Of a stretch of DNA of 21,491 bases, positions 7,359 through 14,842 are shown one piece after another. Under the pieces are notes generated by a model that worked only from the letters and a program-made list of their open reading frames with translations, did not search any database and was not told where the DNA came from. This DNA comes from Clostridiales bacterium UBA4080 (GTDB lineage: Bacteria > Bacillota > Clostridia > Lachnospirales > Vallitaleaceae). The stretch lies in contig DFYO01000001.1 of NCBI GenBank assembly GCA_002381865.1, positions 247 through 21,737 of the forward strand. Reading direction: 5' to 3'. The position numbers were made by a program, and so were the translations under genes. Each line of letters opens with the position of its first letter. Within the stretch, counting starts at the first letter, position 1.

Positions 7359-8807
7359 ATGAAAAAATATGACTTTATTATCATTGGTGCAGGTGTAATT
7401 GGTACAATGATTGCAAGAGAACTGTCTAGATATCAGCTAGAAGTCCTGCTGCTAGACAAAGAAAATGATGTTAGCTGTGGTGCAACAAAAGGAAATAGTG
7501 CGATTGTCCATGGTGGTTTTGATGATAAATATGGAACACTCAAAAGCAAATTATGCAGACAAGGTAATTTGATGTATGAAGCTTTAAATGAAGAGCTTAA
7601 TTTTGGATATGAGAAAAGGGGGAGCTTAGTTCTTGCCTTTACGGATGAAGAAGTTGAGGTTCTATCAGAGCTTTTAGAAAATGGACTAAAAAATGGCGTT
7701 GATGATTTAGAGATTATTGACAAAGATAGAATTATAGAAATGGAGCCATATGTTAATACAGAAGTAAAAAAAGCACTTTACTGTCCATCCTCGGGGCTGA
7801 CTTCTCCTTATGAGATGGCAATAGCACTAGCAGAAAATGCTATTGCAAATGGTGTTGAGCTTCAGCTTAATTCTGAGGTTTCAGCGATTAATAAACTTGA
7901 AGATGCTTTTGAAGTAGTAACAACAGCAGGTAATTTTTACAGTAAATATGTAATTAACTGTGCTGGTGTATATAGTGACAAGGTATCTGCTATGGCAGGG
8001 GTTGATGATTTTACTATAACTCCTAGAAGAGGGGAATATGTATTATTAAATAAGAATCAAGGACATCTTGCAAATAATGTGCTATTTCAAACCCCTACCA
8101 AGAATGGAAAAGGTATACTGGTAACAAGAACCTATCATGGAAATCTCATGCTTGGACCTAATGCACAGGAGGTAGGAAGCAAGGATGACTTGGGCACGAA
8201 CCTTGAAGCCTTAAAATACATTGTAGATACTGCAAGGCTTTCAGTTCCAAGCTTTGATTTAAAATGGACACTTACTTCATTTTCAGGAATTAGAGCCTCC
8301 TCAAGCAAAAAAGATTTTATTATTGAAGAAACAAAGGTTAAGGGATTTATTAATGTAGCAGGAATAGAGTCACCAGGATTAACCTCATCACCGGCTATTG
8401 GAAAATACGTTATCAACATAATTAGGGAAATGGGCGTTGAGCTTAATGAGGACCCTGGTTTTAATTCTAGAAGAAAAGCGATAATAGTAAAAAAAGAAGA
8501 AGATTTTGATGGAAGTATTGATGCTTCTGAGCCAGAAAAAAGATTGGTTTGCAGATGTGAAAAGGTAACAGAAGCTGAAATTATTGATGCAATGAACAGA
8601 GGAATTCCGATTGATTCCTTAGATGCAATAAAAAGAAGAACTAGGGCTGGAATGGGACCATGTCAGGGACAGTTTTGCGGACCTAGAGTTGCAGAGGTTG
8701 TGGCTAGACAAGCTAATATAGATGTTTCACAAGTTACTCCAAGAGGAAAGGGTTCTTCTATTTTGCCACATAGAGAAGACAGGACATTTTGGAAAAAATT
8801 AGACTAG
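7359..8807 (+). CDS. GlpA-like FAD-dependent oxidoreductase with BFD-like [2Fe-2S] domain
   Basis: A 482-residue flavoprotein of the DAO/glycerol-3-phosphate dehydrogenase group. The FAD dinucleotide site GAGVIG (10-15) and an acidic residue after LLL (about 34) are visible, followed by CGATKGNSAIVHGGF (about 45-59), typical of the GlpA/LhgO branch. The C-terminal domain has C398, C400, C435 and C440 (CxC-x34-CxxxxC), the BFD-like [2Fe-2S] pattern also found in anaerobic GlpA. Oxidation of glycerol 3-phosphate or a 2-hydroxyacid is plausible. In many clostridia such a gene is followed by a NAD(P)/FAD oxidoreductase and a DUF1667 gene, which are absent here, so its electron acceptor is unclear. 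The ATG has a strong AGGAGGAGG site (7345-7353). Confidence 0.85.
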   Translation: MKKYDFIIIGAGVIGTMIARELSRYQLEVLLLDKENDVSCGATKGNSAIVHGGFDDKYGTLKSKLCRQGNLMYEALNEELNFGYEKRGSLVLAFTDEEVEVLSELLENGLKNGVDDLEIIDKDRIIEMEPYVNTEVKKALYCPSSGLTSPYEMAIALAENAIANGVELQLNSEVSAINKLEDAFEVVTTAGNFYSKYVINCAGVYSDKVSAMAGVDDFTITPRRGEYVLLNKNQGHLANNVLFQTPTKNGKGILVTRTYHGNLMLGPNAQEVGSKDDLGTNLEALKYIVDTARLSVPSFDLKWTLTSFSGIRASSSKKDFIIEETKVKGFINVAGIESPGLTSSPAIGKYVINIIREMGVELNEDPGFNSRRKAIIVKKEEDFDGSIDASEPEKRLVCRCEKVTEAEIIDAMNRGIPIDSLDAIKRRTRAGMGPCQGQFCGPRVAEVVARQANIDVSQVTPRGKGSSILPHREDRTFWKKLD

Positions 8808-8859
8808 TTAAGGTTATAAATTGCTTATTATTCAAATAAGATACTAAGGATTAATATAT

Positions 8860-8900
8860 AAAAACAAGTACCCAGCTTTTTAGCTTAAGTACTTGTTTTT
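8860..8900. terminator. Bidirectional terminator between convergent genes
   Basis: AAAAACAAGTAC (8860-8871) pairs with GTACTTGTTTTT (8889-8900). After a small internal loop, an inner AGCT/AGCT stem (8874-8877 with 8882-8885) closes on a TTTT loop. The stem ends in T-runs on both strands and lies between the GlpA-like gene and metH, which converge, so it should serve both. Confidence 0.88.
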
Positions 8901-8905
8901 GTTTA

Positions 8906-11900
8906 TTATTTGTTTTGGATTCTGGTACTGATTTGTTTTTTAACTTCATCAATGCTTATGTTTTTTCTTTTAGCATAATCAGCTTGCTGGTCATCGGCAA
9001 TTTTGAATAAATCAAAATATGATGCTTCGGGATGAGAAAAATATAAACCGCAAACACTGGAGGAGGGATTCATCATATAGCTTTCAGTAAGCGATACACC
9101 AATGTTTTTTTCTACTTCAAGCAAGTCAAAGAGCTTGGTTTTTTCTGAGTGGTCTAATAGTGAAGGGTAGCCAAAGGCTGGTCGAATACCCTGATACTTG
9201 ACTTTTAACAGCTCTTCTTTTGAAAGATTTTCCTCAGATGCATAGCCCCAAAATTCCTTACGAAGCATTTCGTGAAGCTTTTCAGCAAAGGCCTCAGCAA
9301 GACGGTCGCCAATTGCTTTAAGCATTATGCTGTTATAGTCATCGGAATTTTCTTTTGCATCAAAAGACATTTTTGGCAGCATAAAACCTGAAGTAACTGC
9401 AAAGCCTCCAATATAGTCAGTTTTTCCAGATGAGAGAGGGGCAATATAATCTCCAAGAGAAAGATAGTCGCTATTTGCTTTTTGTTGTCTGAAGTTATTA
9501 AAGGTGATAGTTTCATCATCCTTTGAAACTATTATATCTTCAAGGCTTGAATTAGCAGGAAATATTCCGAAAACTCCTTTTAAATCAAGGGCTTCATCAG
9601 ATAACTCAGATAATAGCTTTTGAGCATCCGTAAATATTTTATTTGCTTCAACAGATAATACAGGGTCTGTTAAAATAGCAGGATAGCTTTTTTTAAAGCC
9701 CCAAGCAGAAAAGAAGAAGTTCCAATCAATATAGGGTATCAAGTCATTAACAGTAATATTATCAACAACCTTAATTCCTAAAAATGATGGAGTATATATT
9801 TCGTCATTAAAGCTTAATATTTTTCTTTTGCTTCTAGCTTCTTCTAGAGATACAAGATTTATAGGGTTTTGTGTTGAAACGCTAATCACTCTCTGATATT
9901 CTTCGTAAACTTCTTTTATATATTCATCGCGTCTATTAGACATAAGAGCCTTTGCACATTCCACTCCCTTTGTCGCATCAAGTGAATGAATTACTGGAGC
10001 AGAGTATAAGGGCGCAATTTTAAGACCTGTATGAAGCTTAGAGGTTGTTGCTCCGCCTATCATCAGGGGTATTTTCAAGCCTCGTTCTTGAAGCATTTTA
10101 GCAATTAAACTCATCTCATCTAAAGAAGGAGTGATTAAGCCACTTAGACCAATTAAATCAACATTTTCCTGTATAGCTGTGTCAATTATTTCCTCTGGAG
10201 GAACCATTATTCCCAAATCAATTACATCAAAATTATTGCATTGAAGAACTACACCAACAATATTTTTGCCAATATCATGAACATCTCCTTTTACGGTTGC
10301 CATAAGGATTTTTCCTGATTTTGTACTTTTACCGCTAGTATTTTCTTGTTCAATATAAGGAAGCAGTGTTGATACAGCACGCTTCATAACACGTGCACTT
10401 TTAACAACCTGAGGCAAAAACATCTTTCCTTCTCCAAAAAGGGTACCAACTTCCTTCATCCCATCCATTAAGGGGCCTTCAATAATATCGATTGAGGAAG
10501 GAAGAGCAAGTCTGGCCTCCTCTAAATCAGCATCAATATATTCTGTAATTCCTTTCATTAAGGCCGTCTTAAGGCGGCTATTAAAGGAAGCTGTACGCCA
10601 TGTTAAGTCAGCTTCTTTTTTTTCGCTTTTTTTATCAGCTACTGTTGCAGCAAAATCTAACAATAGGTCAGTTGCTCCATCAGATTTATTCAAGATAACA
10701 TCCTCTGCAAGCTTGAGTAAGATGGGATCTATTTCGTCATATATTTGAATCATTCCTGGGTTGAGGATTGCCATATCAAGTCCAGCAGCAATTGCATGAA
10801 ATAAAAATATAGAATGCATCGCTTCTCTTATAACATTGTTTCCACGGAAAGAGAAGGAAAGGTTGCTAAGACCGCCGCTGGTTTTTGCATAAGGGAGATT
10901 TTCTTTTATCCATCTTACTGCATTAATAAAATCAACAGCGTAATTATTATGCTCATCTATACCTGTAGCAATTGCAAGCACATTAACATCGAAAATAATA
11001 TCCTGAGGAGGGAAGTTCAGTTTCTGAGTTAATAGATCGTAAGCACGTTTGGAAATATCAGTTTTTCTTTGAAAAGTATCAGCCTGTCCCTGTTCGTCAA
11101 AGGCCATAACTACAACTGCAGCACCAAATTGCTTTATTAGCTTTGCTTGAGACAAAAAAGCATCTTCGCCATTTTTTAAGCTAATAGAATTCACAATGGG
11201 TTTTCCTTGAATTGCTTTTAAGCCAGCTTCAATAACCTCCCATTTTGAGGAGTCAATCATAACAGGTACTCTTGAAATTTCAGGCTCACTCCCAATTAGC
11301 TTTAAAAAATAATCCATTTCAGCAAAGCCGTCTAACAAGCCATCATCAAAATTTATATCTATTATCTGAGCACCGTTTTCAACTTGATTTTTTGCAATAT
11401 CAAGTGCCTCTTCATATTTTTTTTCGCGAATCAAACGAGCAAATTTTATAGAACCTGCAACATTTGTTCTTTCACCAATATTAACAAAATTAGTTTGCTT
11501 TGTTATTTTTAACGGCTCAAGTCCAGCAATTATAGTTTCTGGCTTAAGATTAAGTGGAACTCGAGGAGATTTGCCAATTGTAGCTTGATACATAGCTTTT
11601 ATATGTGCAGGAGTTGTTCCGCAGCAACCGCCTAATATGTTAATTGAGGCTCCATTAACTAAAGGCATAATAAATGCTGCAGTTTCTTCAGGAAGCTCAT
11701 CGTATTGACCTAACTGATTTGGCAAACCTGCATTGGGATGAACACTTATATATTTATCTGTAAGCTTTGATAATTCCTGTATATATGGTACTAAATCCTT
11801 TGCTCCAAAGGAGCAGTTAAGTCCGAGACTTATAACATTTTCATTATTCATTGAGGCTGTAAAAGCAGCAAGAGTCTGACCTGAAAGGGTTCGTCCGCTT

Positions 11901-12547
11901 TTATCTGTCAGAGTACCAGATATCATAATAGGTAGCCTGATATTTAGTTCCAAAAACACTTCATCAGCAGCAATCAGACAGGCACGTGCATTTAGGGAAT
12001 CAAAAACAGTTTCTATAAGCAATATATCCACACCGCCCTCGCAGAGAGCAATAATTTGTTCTTTATATGATTGCTTTAGTTCATCAAAGCTTATATTTCT
12101 AAAACCTGGATTTTCAACATCAGGAGAAATTGAAGCAGTTTTATTTGTTGGGCCGATTGAGCCCGCAACAAATCTTGGCTTATCAGGAGTAATTAAAGAA
12201 TATTTTTTTGCGGAAGAAGACGCAAGCTTTGCAGCCTGATAATTTATCTGGTAGACAAAATCTTCAGTGGCATAGTCGCTTTGAGAAATACTTGTTGCAT
12301 TAAAGGTATTGGTTTCTATAATATCAGCACCTGCTTCTAGATAATTCGAATGAATTTTTTCAATTATATCAGGCTGTGTAAGCACTAAAATATCGTTATT
12401 TCCTTGTAGATTTTGGGAATGATTTTTGAATGATTCTCCCCTAAAGTCCTCTTCTGTAAGATGGAAGGTTTGGATTTGGGTGCCCATTGCACCATCCAAT
12501 ATTAAAATTTTATTATTAAGCTGACTTGTTATTTTCTCAAATTTCAT
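8906..12547 (-). CDS. metH: Cobalamin-dependent methionine synthase, full four-module form
   Basis: MetH transfers a methyl group from 5-methyltetrahydrofolate through cobalamin to homocysteine. All modules are present in 1213 residues. They are the homocysteine domain (about 10-320, zinc ligands C245, C308, C309), the folate-binding domain (about 350-610, NIGERTNVAGS at 356-366), the cobalamin cap and binding domains (about 650-880, GDVHDIGKN at 754-762 with H757 as cobalt ligand), and the reactivation domain (about 890-1195, AdoMet site RPAFGY at 1122-1127). Many clostridial MetH proteins lack the last module or have it as a separate gene, so this E. coli- or Bacteroidetes-like architecture may reflect transfer. 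It is the only minus-strand gene. The ATG has AGGTGA upstream (12552-12557) and a promoter about 50 bp away. Confidence 0.97.
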   Translation of the reverse strand: MKFEKITSQLNNKILILDGAMGTQIQTFHLTEEDFRGESFKNHSQNLQGNNDILVLTQPDIIEKIHSNYLEAGADIIETNTFNATSISQSDYATEDFVYQINYQAAKLASSSAKKYSLITPDKPRFVAGSIGPTNKTASISPDVENPGFRNISFDELKQSYKEQIIALCEGGVDILLIETVFDSLNARACLIAADEVFLELNIRLPIMISGTLTDKSGRTLSGQTLAAFTASMNNENVISLGLNCSFGAKDLVPYIQELSKLTDKYISVHPNAGLPNQLGQYDELPEETAAFIMPLVNGASINILGGCCGTTPAHIKAMYQATIGKSPRVPLNLKPETIIAGLEPLKITKQTNFVNIGERTNVAGSIKFARLIREKKYEEALDIAKNQVENGAQIIDINFDDGLLDGFAEMDYFLKLIGSEPEISRVPVMIDSSKWEVIEAGLKAIQGKPIVNSISLKNGEDAFLSQAKLIKQFGAAVVVMAFDEQGQADTFQRKTDISKRAYDLLTQKLNFPPQDIIFDVNVLAIATGIDEHNNYAVDFINAVRWIKENLPYAKTSGGLSNLSFSFRGNNVIREAMHSIFLFHAIAAGLDMAILNPGMIQIYDEIDPILLKLAEDVILNKSDGATDLLLDFAATVADKKSEKKEADLTWRTASFNSRLKTALMKGITEYIDADLEEARLALPSSIDIIEGPLMDGMKEVGTLFGEGKMFLPQVVKSARVMKRAVSTLLPYIEQENTSGKSTKSGKILMATVKGDVHDIGKNIVGVVLQCNNFDVIDLGIMVPPEEIIDTAIQENVDLIGLSGLITPSLDEMSLIAKMLQERGLKIPLMIGGATTSKLHTGLKIAPLYSAPVIHSLDATKGVECAKALMSNRRDEYIKEVYEEYQRVISVSTQNPINLVSLEEARSKRKILSFNDEIYTPSFLGIKVVDNITVNDLIPYIDWNFFFSAWGFKKSYPAILTDPVLSVEANKIFTDAQKLLSELSDEALDLKGVFGIFPANSSLEDIIVSKDDETITFNNFRQQKANSDYLSLGDYIAPLSSGKTDYIGGFAVTSGFMLPKMSFDAKENSDDYNSIMLKAIGDRLAEAFAEKLHEMLRKEFWGYASEENLSKEELLKVKYQGIRPAFGYPSLLDHSEKTKLFDLLEVEKNIGVSLTESYMMNPSSSVCGLYFSHPEASYFDLFKIADDQQADYAKRKNISIDEVKKQISTRIQNK

Positions 12548-12595
12548 AAATTCACCTGATTTCTAATAGATTTTATAGTTGATTACTGAAACATT

Positions 12596-12624
12596 ATTAT
12601 ACACTGTTTGAGGGGAAGAGGCAA
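12596..12624 (-). promoter_or_regulatory. Sigma-A-type promoter for metH
   Basis: On the minus strand TTGCCT (12624-12619) is followed after exactly 17 bp by a perfect TATAAT (12601-12596). Transcription would start near 12589, leaving a leader of only about 40 nt. That is too short for a SAM or cobalamin riboswitch, so none is expected if this is the main promoter. Confidence 0.75.
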
Positions 12625-12636
12625 GAATAAGGAGAG

Positions 12637-12702
12637 TGACTTGTTTAGGTCATAAAAAATGACTTTTGATAATGAAAAAATGACCTTTTATTTACCTATG
12701 AC
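12637..12702. repeat. Four regularly spaced TGAC half-sites
   Basis: TGAC occurs at 12637, 12660, 12681 and 12699, spaced 23, 21 and 18 bp, or about two helical turns. An inverted GTCA lies at 12649-12652. Two copies are embedded in a longer AAAAAATGAC-TTTT context. The cluster lies directly upstream of the metH promoter, in the place expected for a regulator. This is a pattern only; no known operator consensus was matched. Confidence 0.4.
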
Positions 12703-12711
12703 ACTTGAGAT

Positions 12712-12742
12712 ATTATAGCAAACAAGCTAGAATTGCTATAAT
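12712..12742. repeat. 10-bp perfect dyad over the RCC1-gene promoter
   Basis: ATTATAGCAA (12712-12721) and TTGCTATAAT (12733-12742) are perfect inverted repeats separated by 11 bp, with centres 21 bp apart. Each arm contains a TATAAT on its outward-reading strand, and each has TG one base before it. The dyad could be an operator, a pair of symmetric divergent extended -10 promoters, or both. Confidence 0.6.
12734..12742 (+). promoter_or_regulatory. Extended -10 promoter for the RCC1/SLH gene
   Basis: TGCTATAAT is a perfect extended -10 element 35 bp before the TTG start. At 17-bp spacing no good -35 hexamer is seen, since that place is taken by the left arm of the dyad. Extended -10 promoters can work without a -35. 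Confidence 0.65.
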
Positions 12743-12777
12743 TAAAAAAATATGTTTATAAAAAAGGAGGAAGTATT

Positions 12778-14412
12778 TTGAAAAACAAATTTCTATCAGT
12801 ATTATTAACAACAATATTATTGGCTTCAAGCTTTATGAGCCCTAAACTATCTTATGCTTCAAAGAGCAGTACATTTATTGCAGCGGGATGGGGAACTACC
12901 TTCTATATTACTAAGGATGGGACACTATGGGGCTTTGGAAAAAATGATCAAGGATTAATAGGGGGAAACAATGGAAGTTATGTTTCAGAGCCTGTCAACT
13001 TACTAAGCGATGTGAAAAGTGTTTCGGTAAATAGATATGCAGTAATGGCTATAAAAAAAGATGGGTCTTTATGGTATTGGGGAAAGCCAGCACAAATGAC
13101 GGTGTCTGAGGTACCAGTTAAAATAATGGATAATGTTGCAAGTGTTTCAATGGATGATTATTATTCGGGGCCTGTAATTATTAGCACTGAAGATGGAAAA
13201 ATATATTTGATGACAGGAAAAGAATTTGAACAGGTATCGCATAACAAAAAGGTAAAAACAGTTTTAACAAATGGAAGCGAGCATTTCTTTATTAATGAAA
13301 GCAAGGAACTGTGGGGCTGGAGTAGCAATAAAAATGGAACAAATGGTTCTCTTGGAGTGGGGCATACAGCTCCCGTAGCCGAACCCGTTAAAATAATGGA
13401 TAATGTTCAGTTTGTTGCAGCCGATAACGCTAATACAATGATTATTCGTACGGACAATAGTTTGTGGATGTGTGGTGCAGGAGATGATAACAAATTTTTT
13501 GATGGAAGCAAGGAAATAGCAGGGCCAGTTTTGAGTCCGATTAAAATAATGGATAATGTGATATCTGCAGACCTTGGCAATAGTTATTTTTTTGCAGTTA
13601 AAGCCGACAATACATTATGGGCATGGGGAAATAATGATATTAGCAGCCTAGGAGGAAGCCATTTATCCTCACCAGTAAAATGGACCGATAAGGTTACAAG
13701 TATTGCTATAGGTTATCAGCATAGGGTCGTTGCAAAAAATGATAATACAGTTTGGACTGCTGGAAGAAAGGATGGAGTTTATAAGTCAACGCAAGCATCA
13801 CAAAATCCATTAAGGCTAACAGCAACAAATCTTCTTGATGAACCTGATCCTTGGGCTATTGCAGAAGTTAGAGAGGCAGAGTATCGTAAGCTTGTTCCAA
13901 TTGCATTGCAAAGCGAATACACAAAGATTGTAAATCGAAGTGAATTTTGCACCTTGGCAATAACCTGTATTGAGCAAATCAATGAAATGACAATTGAGGA
14001 ATATCTTGTTAAACAAGGAATTGGTATACCTTCTTCAACAGAATTTGGAGATATTAGCATGCTTTCTGAAAGGTCAAGAAAAGATATTATGGCAGCATCT
14101 GCGCTGAAAATTGTAGAAGGAACATCTTCAGTTACTTTTTCACCAAGCAACCCAATTACGAGAGAGCAGGCAGCTAAAATGCTCACAGCTACAGCGAAGG
14201 CTTTAGGTAATAATACGGAGGCTTCTATGCCAGTCTTTGCAGATAGCAGCAATATATCAAATTGGGCAAAAGAATATATTGGATATGTATTTGATACTAA
14301 AATTATGGGTGGAGTTGGAAATAACAAATTCGACCCAAAAGGTGGATATCAGAGACAGCAAGCATATATGACTGTTTTAAGATTATTTAAAGTAGCTTCA
14401 GGTATTCAATAA
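12778..14412 (+). CDS. Secreted RCC1-repeat protein with three C-terminal SLH domains
   Basis: A 544-residue surface protein. It has a signal peptide (about 1-27, cleavage probably near SYA-SKS) and an RCC1-like beta-propeller region (about 30-335). Recurring units there have the form DGTLWGFGKND, DGSLWYWG, KELWGWS, DNSLWMCG and DNTLWAWGNND, and the linker VKIMDNV recurs (IKIMDNV the third time) at 114, 204 and 255. Three SLH repeats follow (about 358-410, 422-478, 484-540, the second with ITREQAAKML). SLH anchoring to wall polymer is known; the ligand of the propeller is not, and binding or an enzyme-inhibitory role would be guesses. The start is TTG, with a strong AGGAGG (12765-12770) 7 bases upstream and the signal peptide directly after. 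It is transcribed alone, divergently from metH. Confidence 0.9.
   Translation: MKNKFLSVLLTTILLASSFMSPKLSYASKSSTFIAAGWGTTFYITKDGTLWGFGKNDQGLIGGNNGSYVSEPVNLLSDVKSVSVNRYAVMAIKKDGSLWYWGKPAQMTVSEVPVKIMDNVASVSMDDYYSGPVIISTEDGKIYLMTGKEFEQVSHNKKVKTVLTNGSEHFFINESKELWGWSSNKNGTNGSLGVGHTAPVAEPVKIMDNVQFVAADNANTMIIRTDNSLWMCGAGDDNKFFDGSKEIAGPVLSPIKIMDNVISADLGNSYFFAVKADNTLWAWGNNDISSLGGSHLSSPVKWTDKVTSIAIGYQHRVVAKNDNTVWTAGRKDGVYKSTQASQNPLRLTATNLLDEPDPWAIAEVREAEYRKLVPIALQSEYTKIVNRSEFCTLAITCIEQINEMTIEEYLVKQGIGIPSSTEFGDISMLSERSRKDIMAASALKIVEGTSSVTFSPSNPITREQAAKMLTATAKALGNNTEASMPVFADSSNISNWAKEYIGYVFDTKIMGGVGNNKFDPKGGYQRQQAYMTVLRLFKVASGIQ
13117..13560 (+). repeat. Three near-identical 20-bp direct repeats inside the RCC1 gene
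   Basis: The stretch TTAAAATAATGGATAATGT recurs at about 13118-13136, 13388-13406 and 13541-13559, and encodes the (V/I)KIMDNV linker each time. Flanking codons differ between propeller units, so these segments are conserved at DNA level beyond what the surrounding repeats show. Confidence 0.75.
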
Positions 14413-14545
14413 AAATAAATCAAAATTATTTTTGAATAAAAAACTTCTATAAAGGTTTTAAGAGTTTAGATGGTTTTTTGAAAAAGATTGCTTTAGGACC
14501 TAAAAAACATCATTGATAAACATATACAAAAGGTAGCCATAGATG

Positions 14546-14574
14546 TTGACGAATCCAATGTTTTATTATATTAT
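14546..14574 (+). promoter_or_regulatory. Sigma-A-type promoter of the cys T-box unit
   Basis: TTGACG (14546-14551) and TATTAT (14569-14574) are separated by 17 bp, with five of six matches each. The start would be near 14581, just before the T-box leader. A TATAAT at 14587-14592 is a less likely alternative because its -35 position is poor. The 133 bp between the RCC1 gene and this promoter hold no gene or clear terminator. Confidence 0.75.
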
Positions 14575-14593
14575 TTAGTATAGCGATATAATA

Positions 14594-14826
14594 AAAGCAA
14601 AGAACAGAAGAGTAATCCGAAAGAATTATTTAGAGAGGGCTTGTCAAAGGCTGAAAGCATGCCTATATTGATATTCGGATGAAGTGCATCTGGGAGCTGA
14701 TTTGGTGAAAAAAGTAGCCTGGTCCGATTACTGAGCGTTAATCAGAAAAGATAAAATGATATTCATTTTAAAAAGAGTGGAACCGCGGATAAATTCGCCT
14801 CTTATCGTAAGATAAGAGGTTTTTTG
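14594..14826 (+). promoter_or_regulatory. T-box riboswitch, tRNA-Cys specific
   Basis: The hallmark T-box sequence AGAGTGGAACCGCGG lies at 14774-14788, followed by the terminator hairpin. Stem I is closed by AGTAATC (14611-14617) with GATTACT (14726-14732). The specifier codon read from the 3' side of Stem I is TGC (14685-14687), for cysteine. The acceptor-binding TGGA (14778-14781) matches the UCCA end of tRNA-Cys, whose discriminator is U. Uncharged tRNA-Cys should stabilise the antiterminator and allow transcription into cysE and cysS. The downstream genes confirm the specificity. Confidence 0.95.
14798..14825 (+). terminator. Regulated terminator of the cys T-box
   Basis: CCTCTTATC (14798-14806) pairs perfectly with GATAAGAGG (14811-14819) around a GTAA loop, followed by six T. 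It overlaps the 3' side of the T-box structure. It forms when charged tRNA-Cys is present, ending transcription before cysE. Confidence 0.95.
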
Positions 14827-14842
14827 TGTGGAGGTAAAGATT

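Noticed and set aside
10814..11032. A 72-codon plus-strand frame within metH
   Set aside because: It is opposite the folate-binding domain of metH, which is fully conserved, and has no plausible promoter or Shine-Dalgarno context.
12548..12777. A SAM (S-box) or cobalamin riboswitch upstream of metH
   Set aside because: No S-box or B12-box core sequence was seen on the minus strand and the likely promoter leaves too short a leader.
13779..14327. A 182-codon minus-strand reading frame opposite the SLH region
   Set aside because: It lies entirely opposite the SLH repeats of the RCC1/SLH gene, whose plus-strand frame shows clear domain motifs. Nothing in the antisense translation resembles a protein family.
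14413..14545. Possible terminator or gene remnant after the RCC1/SLH gene
   Set aside because: AAAACTT/AAGGTTTT pairing needs a bulge and is weak, and all frames are broken by stops without recognisable homology.
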